Shown here in pieces: positions 1-5,557 of a stretch of 8,172 nucleotides of DNA. The DNA is from an uncultured Faecalibacterium sp. (lineage in GTDB: Bacteria > Bacillota > Clostridia > Oscillospirales > Ruminococcaceae): assembly GCA_902463905.1 (NCBI GenBank), contig CABQHF010000090.1, positions 1-8,172 of the forward strand. Direction: 5' to 3'. Numbering within the stretch: position 1 is the first letter of the stretch; each line of letters opens with the position of its first letter. The notes under the pieces are model-generated. The model saw only the letters and a list, made by a program, of their open reading frames with translations, searched no databases and was not told where the DNA came from. The position numbers and the translations under genes are program-made.

Positions 1-295
1 TAAAAATAAGAGAGAGCAAATCGGAAATAGAAAGCGCCACAAAAAAATAACCAAGATAAGTGGGGAGAAACTCGCCATCAGCAAGGTGAATATCATGAAG
101 TTTTCCGGGAGAATCCGTTCCCAAGAAAGACGATATCTGTAATGAGAACCACGATAGCAAGATGGGAATCGCTAAGCAAACAGTAGTAGCTAGAACACGA
201 TGACAAAAGCATAGATCATCGTCATTTATTATATAAATGACAACTAACCAAAAGGTTGAAACAAATGCAAGGAGTGCACGATAAGGAAAATTCAT
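1..295 (-). CDS. Multi-pass membrane protein, 3' end beyond the window (accessory gene)
   Basis: I read this open frame by hand on the minus strand: ATG at 295-293, then 98 codons with no stop, running off the window edge. A good Shine-Dalgarno (GGAGG, plus-strand 302-306) lies 6 nt before the ATG, and the frame starts 33 nt after the rlmD stop on the same strand. Three hydrophobic segments are visible at about residues 5-23, 34-57 and 79-98. A short polar linker (about 58-76) containing GTDSPGKLHD separates the second from the third, and FLPTYLGYFFVALSI opens the third. GC is about 38% by hand count, against about 65-70% in neighbouring core genes, which suggests acquired DNA. I cannot assign a family with confidence. 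The layout of two helices, a linker, then a third helix starting FLPTY resembles my recollection of KwaA-like membrane subunits of the Kiwa defence system; that is only a hypothesis. The C-terminus and downstream partners are not visible. Confidence 0.72.
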   Translation of the reverse strand, partial: MNFPYRALLAFVSTFWLVVIYIINDDDLCFCHRVLATTVCLAIPILLSWFSLQISSFLGTDSPGKLHDIHLADGEFLPTYLGYFFVALSISDLLSLIF

Positions 296-328
296 GAAAT
301 CCCTCCATTTTTCCAAGCAAATGATATG

Positions 329-1978
329 TTAGATCATCTTAAAATATTTCAGCGCATCCCTTATTGCCACTTCCTTCTCCGGTGGACACTGAGGCTGCTT
401 CACATTTTCGGATTTAGCCTTGTGATGGTTCTCTCGTACCTCCAGACCACACTTTTGCTTGACCTGCGAGATATACAGGGAAGATACTTTCAGCCCAGTC
501 TTTTCCAACACGTGGGCTTTGATTTCAGGATAGGTCGCACCCTTCTGCAATCCTGAAGTGTCCATGCCCTCCAAGGAAAACTCTACACGGACTTTTTTGG
601 AGTCGATCTCACCCTTGGAAAGTGCGATGACACATTCGACGTGCTTCGTCCTCGGGAACAGATCCACGGGCTGCACCTTCTCGGCGTGATAGCCGTTCTG
701 CTCCAGCCAGGCGGCATCGCGGGCGGCGGTGGAGGGATTGCAGCTGACGTACACCACCCGGCGGGGGGCCATGCGCACCACGGCGGAAAGGGTGGCCTCG
801 TCGCAGCCCTTGCGGGGCGGATCCAGCATCACTACGTCCGGGTGCAGGCCCTCAGCGGCCAGCTGGGTGGCAGCGTGCCCGGCGTCGGCGCAGAAAAAGC
901 GACTCTTTGCGGCAACGGCATCTCCCATGCGGGCGGCATTGGCCTTGGCGCTCTCGATGGCTTCGGGTACGATCTCCACGCCCACAAGCTCCCGGCAGTG
1001 CTCCACCATGGAAAGGCCGATGGTGCCCATGCCGCAATAGAGATCCAGCAGCAGGTCATCCGGGGTCAGCTGGGCATATTGTGCAGCGATGCTGTACAGC
1101 CGCTCAGCGGCCAGCGTGTTGACCTGATAGAAAGACAGCGGCCCCAGCTGCACCGGCACGCCGCAGAGGGTGTCTTCGATATAGCCCGGCCCGTACAGGG
1201 TGTGGGTCTCGGTGCCCAGGATCACATTGGTGTTCTTGCTGTTGACGTTGAGCAGGATGGTGGTGATATCTGCAAACTGTTCCCGCAGCCGGGCGCAAAG
1301 CTCCTCTGCGTGGGGCATGGCAGCCTTGGTGCACACCAGACACACCATGATCTGCCCGCTGTGGGCACCACGGCGCAGGAAGATATGCCGCACAAGACCC
1401 CGGCCGGTCTCCTCGTTGTAGGGCCGGATGTCCTTTTCCGCGAAGAACGCGCACAGTGCGTTGCCGATGTCGTTGAGCACGCCGGGCTGCAGTTTGCAGT
1501 CCGGGCAGGGCACGATGCGGTGGGTGCGTCCGGCATAGAAGCCGATGCAGGGCTTGCCATTCTTGTCCAGCCCTACAGGGAACTGCACCTTATTGCGGTA
1601 GCGATCCACCTCCGGGGAAGGGCAGATGTCCAGTACCGGCACATCCAGCCCGCCGATGCGGCGGAAAGCGTCGGTCACGTTCTCCTGCTTGGCGCGCAGC
1701 TCGGCGGCATAATCCAGGTGCCGCAGGCTGCAGCCACCGCAGGGGCCTGCAACGGCACAGTCCAGCGGGATGCGATCCGGCGAGGGGGTGCGCAGTGTAT
1801 CCAGAATGCCAAAGGCGTAGCGCTTGCAGTCCTTCACGATGCGTACATCGGCCTTATCGCCGGAGGCGGTGCCCGGCACAAAGATAGTCTCGCCATCCGG
1901 GCTGTGGGCCACGCCGCTGCCGTCGCTGGAAAGCCGTTCGATGCGCAAAGTCAGGATCTGGTTCTTCTGTAAGGGCAT
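329..1978 (-). CDS. rlmD: 23S rRNA (uracil-C5)-methyltransferase, RlmD/RumA (or RlmCD) type, with extra C-terminal module
   Basis: This 549-residue protein is predicted to transfer a methyl group from S-adenosylmethionine to C5 of a 23S rRNA uridine (U1939 in RlmD; Gram-positive homologues may also act on U747). A TRAM-like beta-barrel lies at about residues 5-65. The iron-sulphur ligands are probably C74, C80, C83 and C161 (CAVAGPCGGC, then PCPDC). The methyltransferase domain shows FYQVN (283-287), SAM-loop LDLYCGMGTIG (311-321), DPPRKG (386-391), SCNP with the catalytic Cys413 (412-415), and HVE with base Glu448 (446-448). A plain family member ends soon after HVE. Here about 95 residues follow (455-549), including GLKVSSLYISQVKQKCG and KQPQCPPEKE, a module I recall from other clostridial members. 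Hand-counted GC drops from about 70% (661-780) to 48% (361-600) in this extension. The ATG at 1978 has AGGAG upstream. The gene starts 37 nt after the AraC-family gene on the same strand. Confidence 0.93.
   Translation of the reverse strand: MPLQKNQILTLRIERLSSDGSGVAHSPDGETIFVPGTASGDKADVRIVKDCKRYAFGILDTLRTPSPDRIPLDCAVAGPCGGCSLRHLDYAAELRAKQENVTDAFRRIGGLDVPVLDICPSPEVDRYRNKVQFPVGLDKNGKPCIGFYAGRTHRIVPCPDCKLQPGVLNDIGNALCAFFAEKDIRPYNEETGRGLVRHIFLRRGAHSGQIMVCLVCTKAAMPHAEELCARLREQFADITTILLNVNSKNTNVILGTETHTLYGPGYIEDTLCGVPVQLGPLSFYQVNTLAAERLYSIAAQYAQLTPDDLLLDLYCGMGTIGLSMVEHCRELVGVEIVPEAIESAKANAARMGDAVAAKSRFFCADAGHAATQLAAEGLHPDVVMLDPPRKGCDEATLSAVVRMAPRRVVYVSCNPSTAARDAAWLEQNGYHAEKVQPVDLFPRTKHVECVIALSKGEIDSKKVRVEFSLEGMDTSGLQKGATYPEIKAHVLEKTGLKVSSLYISQVKQKCGLEVRENHHKAKSENVKQPQCPPEKEVAIRDALKYFKMI
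630..655. other. Candidate mobile-element junction / attachment region inside the 3' end of rlmD
   Basis: This interval encodes the conserved motif around residues 442-450 (PRTKHVECV). Codon choice changes here: upstream codons are almost all G/C-ending, whereas from this motif on AGG, GAA, TGT and A/T-ending codons appear, and GC falls from about 70% to about 48% and then 38% at the window edge. The 3' end of rum/rumA genes is a known target of streptococcal integrative elements, and elements inserted there restore or replace the end of the reading frame. I infer that the crossover lies near this motif. The second attachment copy would lie outside the window, so no direct repeat can be shown. 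Confidence 0.3.
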
Positions 1979-2015
1979 GGGTCATAGTCTCCTTTGGTAT
2001 TGGGAATGTGCCGGG

Positions 2016-2873
2016 TCACGGCTGCGGGTCAGCGGGTGCAGTATCTGCCTGGGAGGCAAAATATTTGCTTGGCGGCACACCCTTGGCGCGCTTGAATACC
2101 CGCGAGAAATAGAACTGGTCGAAGAAACCCACCGACACGGCCACCTCCGCGATGGAAAGGCTGCCAGCCCGCAGCAGCTTGCAGGCCTCGTTGATGCGGT
2201 ACTCGGTGAGGTAGTCGATGGGGCTTTTGCCCACATTGAGCATGAACACCCGGTACAGGTGGCTGCGGGAAACGCCCACGCTCTTGGCTACGTCGTCGAT
2301 GGAGATGTCGTGGGAGTAGTTGAACTGGATGTATTTGATGGCGTTGAGCACATACTGGCTGGAGGACGAGGTGGTGTGAGGCTTGCCGGCAATGGTCTCC
2401 TTCATCAGAGCAGCAATGAACAGGTAGAGGTAGCCCACCATGGCAGCCTCATCCTGCGGCTGCAGCCCGCGGGAGGAGTAGATGTTGGCCAGGGCGGCAC
2501 GCATGCCGTCCGGATCGCTGGTGTGGTGCACCGGGGCGTCATCGGTGAAGGGCAGCTGAGCCGCCAGCTTATGGGCACAGGCTCCGTTGAAGCCCACCCA
2601 GCTGTACTCCCAGGGGTGCTGCTCGTCTGCGGTGTAACGGATGAGCTGGCTGGGGCGCGCAAAGAACAGATCACCGGTGCTGACTTCCCAGGTGCGGCCG
2701 CCCACCTCAAATTCGCCCTTGCCCGAGAGCACCAGGTGGATCAGGTAGTGGTCACGGATGCCGGGGCCCCATGTCTGGGCCGGGGCACAGCGCTCGATGC
2801 CGCAGTTGAAGATGGAAAGTTCAATGTTGTTCGTGTAGTTCTGCTTGAAGGATTGCTTATAAACGTCTGCCAT
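2016..2873 (-). CDS. AraC/XylS-family transcriptional regulator with N-terminal cupin sensor
   Basis: This 285-residue protein is predicted to be a cytoplasmic sugar-responsive transcription factor. The N-terminal half (about 25-100) looks like the AraC-type cupin ligand domain: DHYLIHLVLSGKGEFEVGGR is followed by GDLFFARPSQ, the usual turn in these barrels. The C-terminal half carries two helix-turn-helix motifs, DISIDDVAKSVGVSRSHLYRVF (about 189-210) and SIAEVAVSVGFFDQFYFSRVFKRAKGVPPSKY (about 240-271), which match the AraC signature closely. The ATG at 2873 is preceded by AGGGAGGT (plus-strand 2883-2890) at 9 nt. It is transcribed divergently from the galactokinase gene 209 nt away, so that gene is its most likely target, and galactose or a galactoside its most likely signal. 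This is inference from position. It resembles MsmR-like regulators of Gram-positive sugar operons. The rlmD gene follows 37 nt downstream with no terminator visible, so the two may share a transcript. Confidence 0.9.
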   Translation of the reverse strand: MADVYKQSFKQNYTNNIELSIFNCGIERCAPAQTWGPGIRDHYLIHLVLSGKGEFEVGGRTWEVSTGDLFFARPSQLIRYTADEQHPWEYSWVGFNGACAHKLAAQLPFTDDAPVHHTSDPDGMRAALANIYSSRGLQPQDEAAMVGYLYLFIAALMKETIAGKPHTTSSSSQYVLNAIKYIQFNYSHDISIDDVAKSVGVSRSHLYRVFMLNVGKSPIDYLTEYRINEACKLLRAGSLSIAEVAVSVGFFDQFYFSRVFKRAKGVPPSKYFASQADTAPADPQP

Positions 2874-2910
2874 GGCGGCTTGACCTCCCTCGTTGTCACG
2901 TCTTTCGACC

Positions 2911-2940
2911 AGTATACCACAGAACCCCTTGCAAATTCAA
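2911..2940 (-). promoter_or_regulatory. Predicted sigma-70-type promoter of the AraC-family gene
   Basis: On the minus strand a -35-like TTGAAT (plus-strand 2935-2940) is followed after 18 nt by a -10 TATACT (plus-strand 2911-2916). Transcription would begin at about 2904, leaving a leader of about 30 nt with the GAGGGAGGT ribosome site. Only sequence similarity supports it. Confidence 0.6.
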
Positions 2941-3001
2941 CAAAAGTACATCTTATTCTTTGAGCCGGACGCCAAATTTCGCGGTTTTTCTCTGATACAA
3001 A

Positions 3002-3030
3002 TTGAAAAACGGAAGGGGATGGTTTACAAT
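3002..3030 (+). promoter_or_regulatory. Near-consensus sigma-70-type promoter of the galactokinase gene
   Basis: TTGAAA (3002-3007) and TACAAT (3025-3030) are separated by exactly 17 nt, with one mismatch to consensus in each hexamer. Transcription would start near 3037, giving a leader of about 46 nt. A promoter this close to consensus may not need an activator, so the divergent AraC-family protein could act as a repressor or modulate from sites in 2917-3000. That is inference. Confidence 0.72.
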
Positions 3031-3067
3031 AGACCTGACAAACCTACGAACACCGTTTGAATGTTTC

Positions 3068-3075
3068 AGGGAGGG
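3068..3075 (+). promoter_or_regulatory. Shine-Dalgarno site that fixes the galactokinase start
   Basis: AGGGAGGG lies 7 nt before ATG 3083. An in-frame TTG at 3002 would add 27 residues, but it coincides with the predicted -35 hexamer and has no ribosome site, so it is rejected. Confidence 0.8.
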
Positions 3076-3082
3076 ATCGCGG

Positions 3083-4375
3083 ATGGCAACCAGCGCACAA
3101 CTCAGGGAACAGATCGCAGCAGGAACATGGGATGAAGCCATTGCTGCGCTTTACGGCACAGCCCCGCAGGAGCTGACCCGGCAGCGGGCGCGATACTGCG
3201 CGGCACTGGAGCAGTTTGAACTGTACTTCGGGCCGGGGCGGCAGGTGCAGGTGTATTCGGCACCGGGGCGTGCGGAGCTGGGCGGCAACCATACCGACCA
3301 CCAGCACGGCTACGGCCTTGCGGCGGCGGTCACGCTGGATCTGGTGGCAGTGGCAGCCCGGAACACCGACGGCTATGTGCGGGTCAAATCCCGCGGGTTC
3401 AACAAGCTGGACGTGATCGACCTTGCCATGGCGGAGCCGCAGGAAGGGGAGAGCACCCACTCCGCCAGCCTGATCCGGGGCATTGCCGAGGGCTTCCGGG
3501 CAGCGGGCAAAACCATTGGCGGCTTTGATGCCTACACGGCCAGCGATGTGCTGCGTGGCAGCGGGCTTTCCAGCTCCGCTGCTTTTGAGATGGGCATGGC
3601 CTGCATCTGGAACGATGTCTATGCCTGCGGGCTGGATGCGCGTGCCCTGGCCGGTATCTGCCAGTATGCGGAGAATACCTATTTCGGCAAGCCCAGCGGC
3701 CAGCTGGATCAGCTGGCCAGTGCGGTGGGCGGCGTTATCTTTGCCGACTTTGCAGACCCGGCCTCCCCGCAGGTAGAGAAGATCCATGCAGACGGCCTGC
3801 TGCCGCCGGGCATGGCACTGTGCGTTACCGATACCCGCGGCAGCCACAGTGAGCTGACCGGCGAGTTTGCGGCCATCCGGCAGGAGATGGAGGCGGTGGC
3901 AGCCTGTCTGGGCGGCAAGGTGCTGGGCCAGGTGCGGGAAGCCGACTTCTGGGCGGCACTGCCCTCGCTGCGCACAGCCTGCGGCGACCGTGCCGTGCTG
4001 CGCGCCATCCACTATTATGAAGAGAACGCCCGCACCCTGGCACAGCGCAAGGCTCTAATGGAAAAGCGCTTTGCCGATTTTGCCGCGCTGGTGCTGGAGA
4101 GCGGCCGGGCCTCCTTCGCGCTGTGTCAGAATGTGTACTGTGCCACGGACATCCGGCATCAGGGGCTGTCGGTGGCGCTGGCGCTGAGCCAGAGCATCCT
4201 GCAGGGCAGCGGCGGCGTATGGCGGATGCAAGGCGGCGGCTTTGCGGGTACTATTCAGGCCTATGTACCGGCAGCGCTGCTGCAGCGCTATCACGCCGCC
4301 ATGGAGCGGGTATTCGGCGCAGGCAGCTGTTATGTGCTCCGGCTGCGGGAGCAGGGCGCAAAACGGATCCTGTAA
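3083..4375 (+). CDS. galK: Galactokinase (GHMP kinase family, clostridial variant)
   Basis: This 430-residue cytoplasmic kinase is predicted to phosphorylate galactose to galactose 1-phosphate with ATP, the entry step of the Leloir pathway. All three GHMP motifs are present: PGRAELGGNHTDHQHG (61-76), the phosphate loop GSGLSSSAAF (159-168), and GGGFAGTI (384-391). PSGQLDQ supplies the likely catalytic Asp209, and Arg63 the partner arginine. Length is slightly above the usual 380-400. The textbook signature GEHTDY reads GNHTDH here, so the glutamate that contacts the sugar in characterised galactokinases is Asn69. I recall GGNHTDH forms as common in clostridial proteins annotated as galactokinases, so this is probably a subfamily trait, but substrate identity is less certain. 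It has its own promoter and terminator, and no galT or galE is nearby. Regulation by the divergent AraC-family protein is likely from position. GC is about 68-70% in the lines I counted. Confidence 0.88.
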   Translation: MATSAQLREQIAAGTWDEAIAALYGTAPQELTRQRARYCAALEQFELYFGPGRQVQVYSAPGRAELGGNHTDHQHGYGLAAAVTLDLVAVAARNTDGYVRVKSRGFNKLDVIDLAMAEPQEGESTHSASLIRGIAEGFRAAGKTIGGFDAYTASDVLRGSGLSSSAAFEMGMACIWNDVYACGLDARALAGICQYAENTYFGKPSGQLDQLASAVGGVIFADFADPASPQVEKIHADGLLPPGMALCVTDTRGSHSELTGEFAAIRQEMEAVAACLGGKVLGQVREADFWAALPSLRTACGDRAVLRAIHYYEENARTLAQRKALMEKRFADFAALVLESGRASFALCQNVYCATDIRHQGLSVALALSQSILQGSGGVWRMQGGGFAGTIQAYVPAALLQRYHAAMERVFGAGSCYVLRLREQGAKRIL

Positions 4376-4393
4376 ACGGGAACAGAACAAATC

Positions 4394-4431
4394 AAAAGGG
4401 TCTGCTGCGTATTTTGCAGCAGACCCTTTTT
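4394..4431. terminator. Strong bidirectional rho-independent terminator between galK and the double-glycine gene pair
   Basis: Arms AAAAGGGTCTGCTGC (4394-4408) and GCAGCAGACCCTTTT (4416-4430) pair perfectly over 15 bp around a 7-nt loop. A T run ends the plus-strand copy, and the complementary A run (4394-4397) gives a T run on the minus strand. It starts 18 nt after the galK stop and lies 21 nt beyond the stop of the convergent small gene, so it probably ends transcription from both sides. Confidence 0.9.
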
Positions 4432-4451
4432 CAGGTTTGATCAGAAAGCAC

Positions 4452-4784
4452 TCACTTCAGCTTGATGGAATTGGTTTCCTGCTGAGCGGCAAGGCGCTGG
4501 ACGGTTTCAGACGTCGAAGTGCCGAGCTGGAAAATGGACGATGCCAGAAGCTTGTTGTAGACGCGGTAAGCAAAACTTACTGTGTTTTTGACAGCCGTGA
4601 ACAGCAGCATGGGCACAAAGGTGATGGAGAAGGAAATAAGTCCTCCGCCCATCGTGAAATCATACAGGTGTAGGCTGCCAAAAAAATCGTCCAGAGAATC
4701 CTTGAGTTCGCCGCCGCCCGAAACGACACGCTGTTCTTCTTCCGAAAGCGCGGCATACGACGAAGGCAGCTGAAGCTTTTTCAT
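4452..4784 (-). CDS. Small predicted exported protein with double-glycine leader (second gene of pair)
   Basis: This 110-residue, cysteine-free protein has a short N-terminal segment, LPSSYAALSEEEQRVVSGG (residues 6-24), that fits the double-glycine leader pattern of peptides processed by C39-peptidase ABC exporters (LS-x-E-E ... GG). Cleavage after Gly24 would release about 86 residues. That is longer than a typical class II bacteriocin core. It contains a glycine-rich turn (TMGGGL, 44-49), a hydrophobic stretch (about 49-73, SFSITFVPMLLFTAVKNTVS) and a polar tail ending in SIKLK. The ATG at 4784 has AAAGGAG (plus-strand 4794-4800) 9 nt upstream. The leader matches that of the upstream gene (P-[AS]-SYA-[VA]-LSEEE...GG), while the cores barely resemble each other. 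The gap to that gene is 36 nt, so they are likely cotranscribed. Function is unknown: bacteriocin-like, signalling or surface peptide are all possible. Hand-counted GC is near 51%, well below galK. Confidence 0.72.
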   Translation of the reverse strand: MKKLQLPSSYAALSEEEQRVVSGGGELKDSLDDFFGSLHLYDFTMGGGLISFSITFVPMLLFTAVKNTVSFAYRVYNKLLASSIFQLGTSTSETVQRLAAQQETNSIKLK

Positions 4785-4820
4785 AAAAGAACACTCCTTT
4801 CAGGCAAATACCCGAAAAAA

Positions 4821-5282
4821 TCAGGCAGCCAGACCGGCGGACACAGAGGGATCCTGGCTGTCGGTGTTGTTGGAAGAGCCGAACACAGAGCCGAACAGGT
4901 TCTTCATCGAAATAACGAAGCTGCGTACCTGTGCATAGGCGTAGTAACCGGCCAGTGCACCCATACCGACGGTAGCAACGCGGCTCCAGGTGTTCATACG
5001 GTTCCAGTTGTGCTTGACAACGCCAGTCAGGCTCAGGCCGTCAGACAGGCCGTCCTTGAAGGTGTTGAGGAAATACTGGAAGGAACCCTGGCTCAGCATA
5101 TAAACGCCGTTCACCACCACATTCATGGCGTAGGTGGCCAGAACTTCGGGGTGGAAGGTAACGGTGTACTTGCCAACGTTGAAGCTATAATCGGCACCGC
5201 CGTCGAGGTAGGTCATTTCTTCTTCCGAGAGAACCGCATAGGAGGCGGGCATCAGCATGGTGCTCTGATATGTATGATCCAT
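4821..5282 (-). CDS. Predicted exported protein with double-glycine leader and large hydrophobic core (first gene of pair)
   Basis: This 153-residue, cysteine-free protein has the leader-like segment MPASYAVLSEEEMTYLDGG (residues 11-29), a close match to double-glycine leaders of C39-exported peptides. Cleavage after Gly29 would release about 124 residues, large for a bacteriocin. The core has an amphipathic or hydrophobic stretch (about 46-64, EVLATYAMNVVVNGVYML), a polar middle with GLSDGLSLTG, a second hydrophobic small-residue-rich helix (about 101-118, VGMGALAGYYAYA), a further apolar segment (121-135), and a Ser/Asn-rich tail ending GLAA. The ATG at 5282 has AAAGGAG 10 nt upstream. Internal Met9 or Met11 would give a leader closer in length to the neighbour's, but neither has a ribosome site. 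No cysteines means lanthionine or sulphur-to-alpha-carbon chemistry is excluded. No exporter, immunity or modification gene is recognisable within the window. I do not assign a function. Confidence 0.74.
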   Translation of the reverse strand: MDHTYQSTMLMPASYAVLSEEEMTYLDGGADYSFNVGKYTVTFHPEVLATYAMNVVVNGVYMLSQGSFQYFLNTFKDGLSDGLSLTGVVKHNWNRMNTWSRVATVGMGALAGYYAYAQVRSFVISMKNLFGSVFGSSNNTDSQDPSVSAGLAA

Positions 5283-5296
5283 AGTGGAAAAGCTCC

Positions 5297-5310
5297 TTTC
5301 ACTCGTGAAA
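5297..5310. repeat. 14-bp perfect palindrome overlapping the ribosome site of the double-glycine operon
   Basis: TTTCAC-TC-GTGAAA reads as a dyad with 6-bp arms and a 2-nt centre, and overlaps the AAAGGAG ribosome site of the gene starting at 5282. The loop is too short for a normal RNA hairpin, so if it matters it is more likely a protein-binding site. It could be chance. Confidence 0.35.
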
Positions 5311-5341
5311 TCCGCCCAAAGGCAGACGATATGTTATTAGA

Positions 5342-5370
5342 ATTATAGCATGTCTGTATAAAAATAACAA
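5342..5370 (-). promoter_or_regulatory. Near-consensus promoter of the double-glycine gene pair
   Basis: On the minus strand TTGTTA (plus-strand 5365-5370) and a perfect TATAAT (plus-strand 5342-5347) are separated by 17 nt. Transcription would start near 5335, leaving a leader of about 53 nt. The surrounding DNA is AT-rich and its own terminator separates it from malQ upstream, so the pair forms an independent transcription unit. Confidence 0.75.
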
Positions 5371-5403
5371 GGGATGCAGAAACAAAAAAAGATGATACAT
5401 TCG

Positions 5404-5444
5404 TGAACAAACAATGAACAAATAAAAGAATAACCGCGAACAGA
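5404..5444. repeat. Phased short direct repeats upstream of the double-glycine promoter
   Basis: TGAACAAA occurs at 5404-5411 and again at 5415-5422, exactly 11 nt apart, and a degenerate copy CGAACAGA sits at 5437-5444, 22 nt further on. All fall on one face of the helix, 34 bp or more upstream of the -35 box. This is the arrangement expected of an activator-binding site, but the repeats are short and AT-rich, so chance is possible. Confidence 0.35.
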
Positions 5445-5505
5445 CGATGGAAACAGTGTGAATTCAACACTTTGCACCACCGAAAAAATGTCCCCGCCGG
5501 AACAC

Positions 5506-5537
5506 AAAAAAGCACCTGCGGCCGGAGCCGCAGGTGC
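5506..5537 (-). terminator. Rho-independent terminator of the transporter/malQ operon
   Basis: Arms 5512-5521 (GCACCTGCGG) and 5528-5537 (CCGCAGGTGC) pair perfectly over 10 GC-rich bp around a 6-nt loop. On the minus strand they are followed by six T (plus-strand A run 5506-5511). It lies 20 nt after the malQ stop, which fits the end of the operon. Confidence 0.9.
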
Positions 5538-5557
5538 AAAGAAAGGGGAGAAAACGC

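Noticed and set aside
641..1972. Long plus-strand open frame antisense to rlmD
   Set aside because: It is a by-product of GC-rich third positions in the minus-strand gene. It has no recognisable domain, low-complexity Gly/Ala/His-rich content and no ribosome site, while the minus strand encodes a complete, motif-rich enzyme.
2930..2981. Imperfect repeats GCAAATTC and CCAAATTT as AraC-family operators
   Set aside because: The match is short, AT-biased and spaced about 41 bp apart, unlike the roughly 21-bp repeats often seen for this family; too weak to annotate.
3002..3082. N-terminal extension of galactokinase from TTG 3002
   Set aside because: The TTG is part of the predicted -35 box, no ribosome site precedes it, and ATG 3083 has AGGGAGGG at correct spacing.
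3044..4012. Minus-strand open frame antisense to galK
   Set aside because: No domain or ribosome site, and it lies wholly opposite a well-supported kinase gene.
5348..5510. Additional small gene or structured RNA between the double-glycine pair and malQ
   Set aside because: Only short frames without convincing ribosome sites occur here, and beyond the promoter, the short repeats and the malQ terminator I see no conserved RNA structure.
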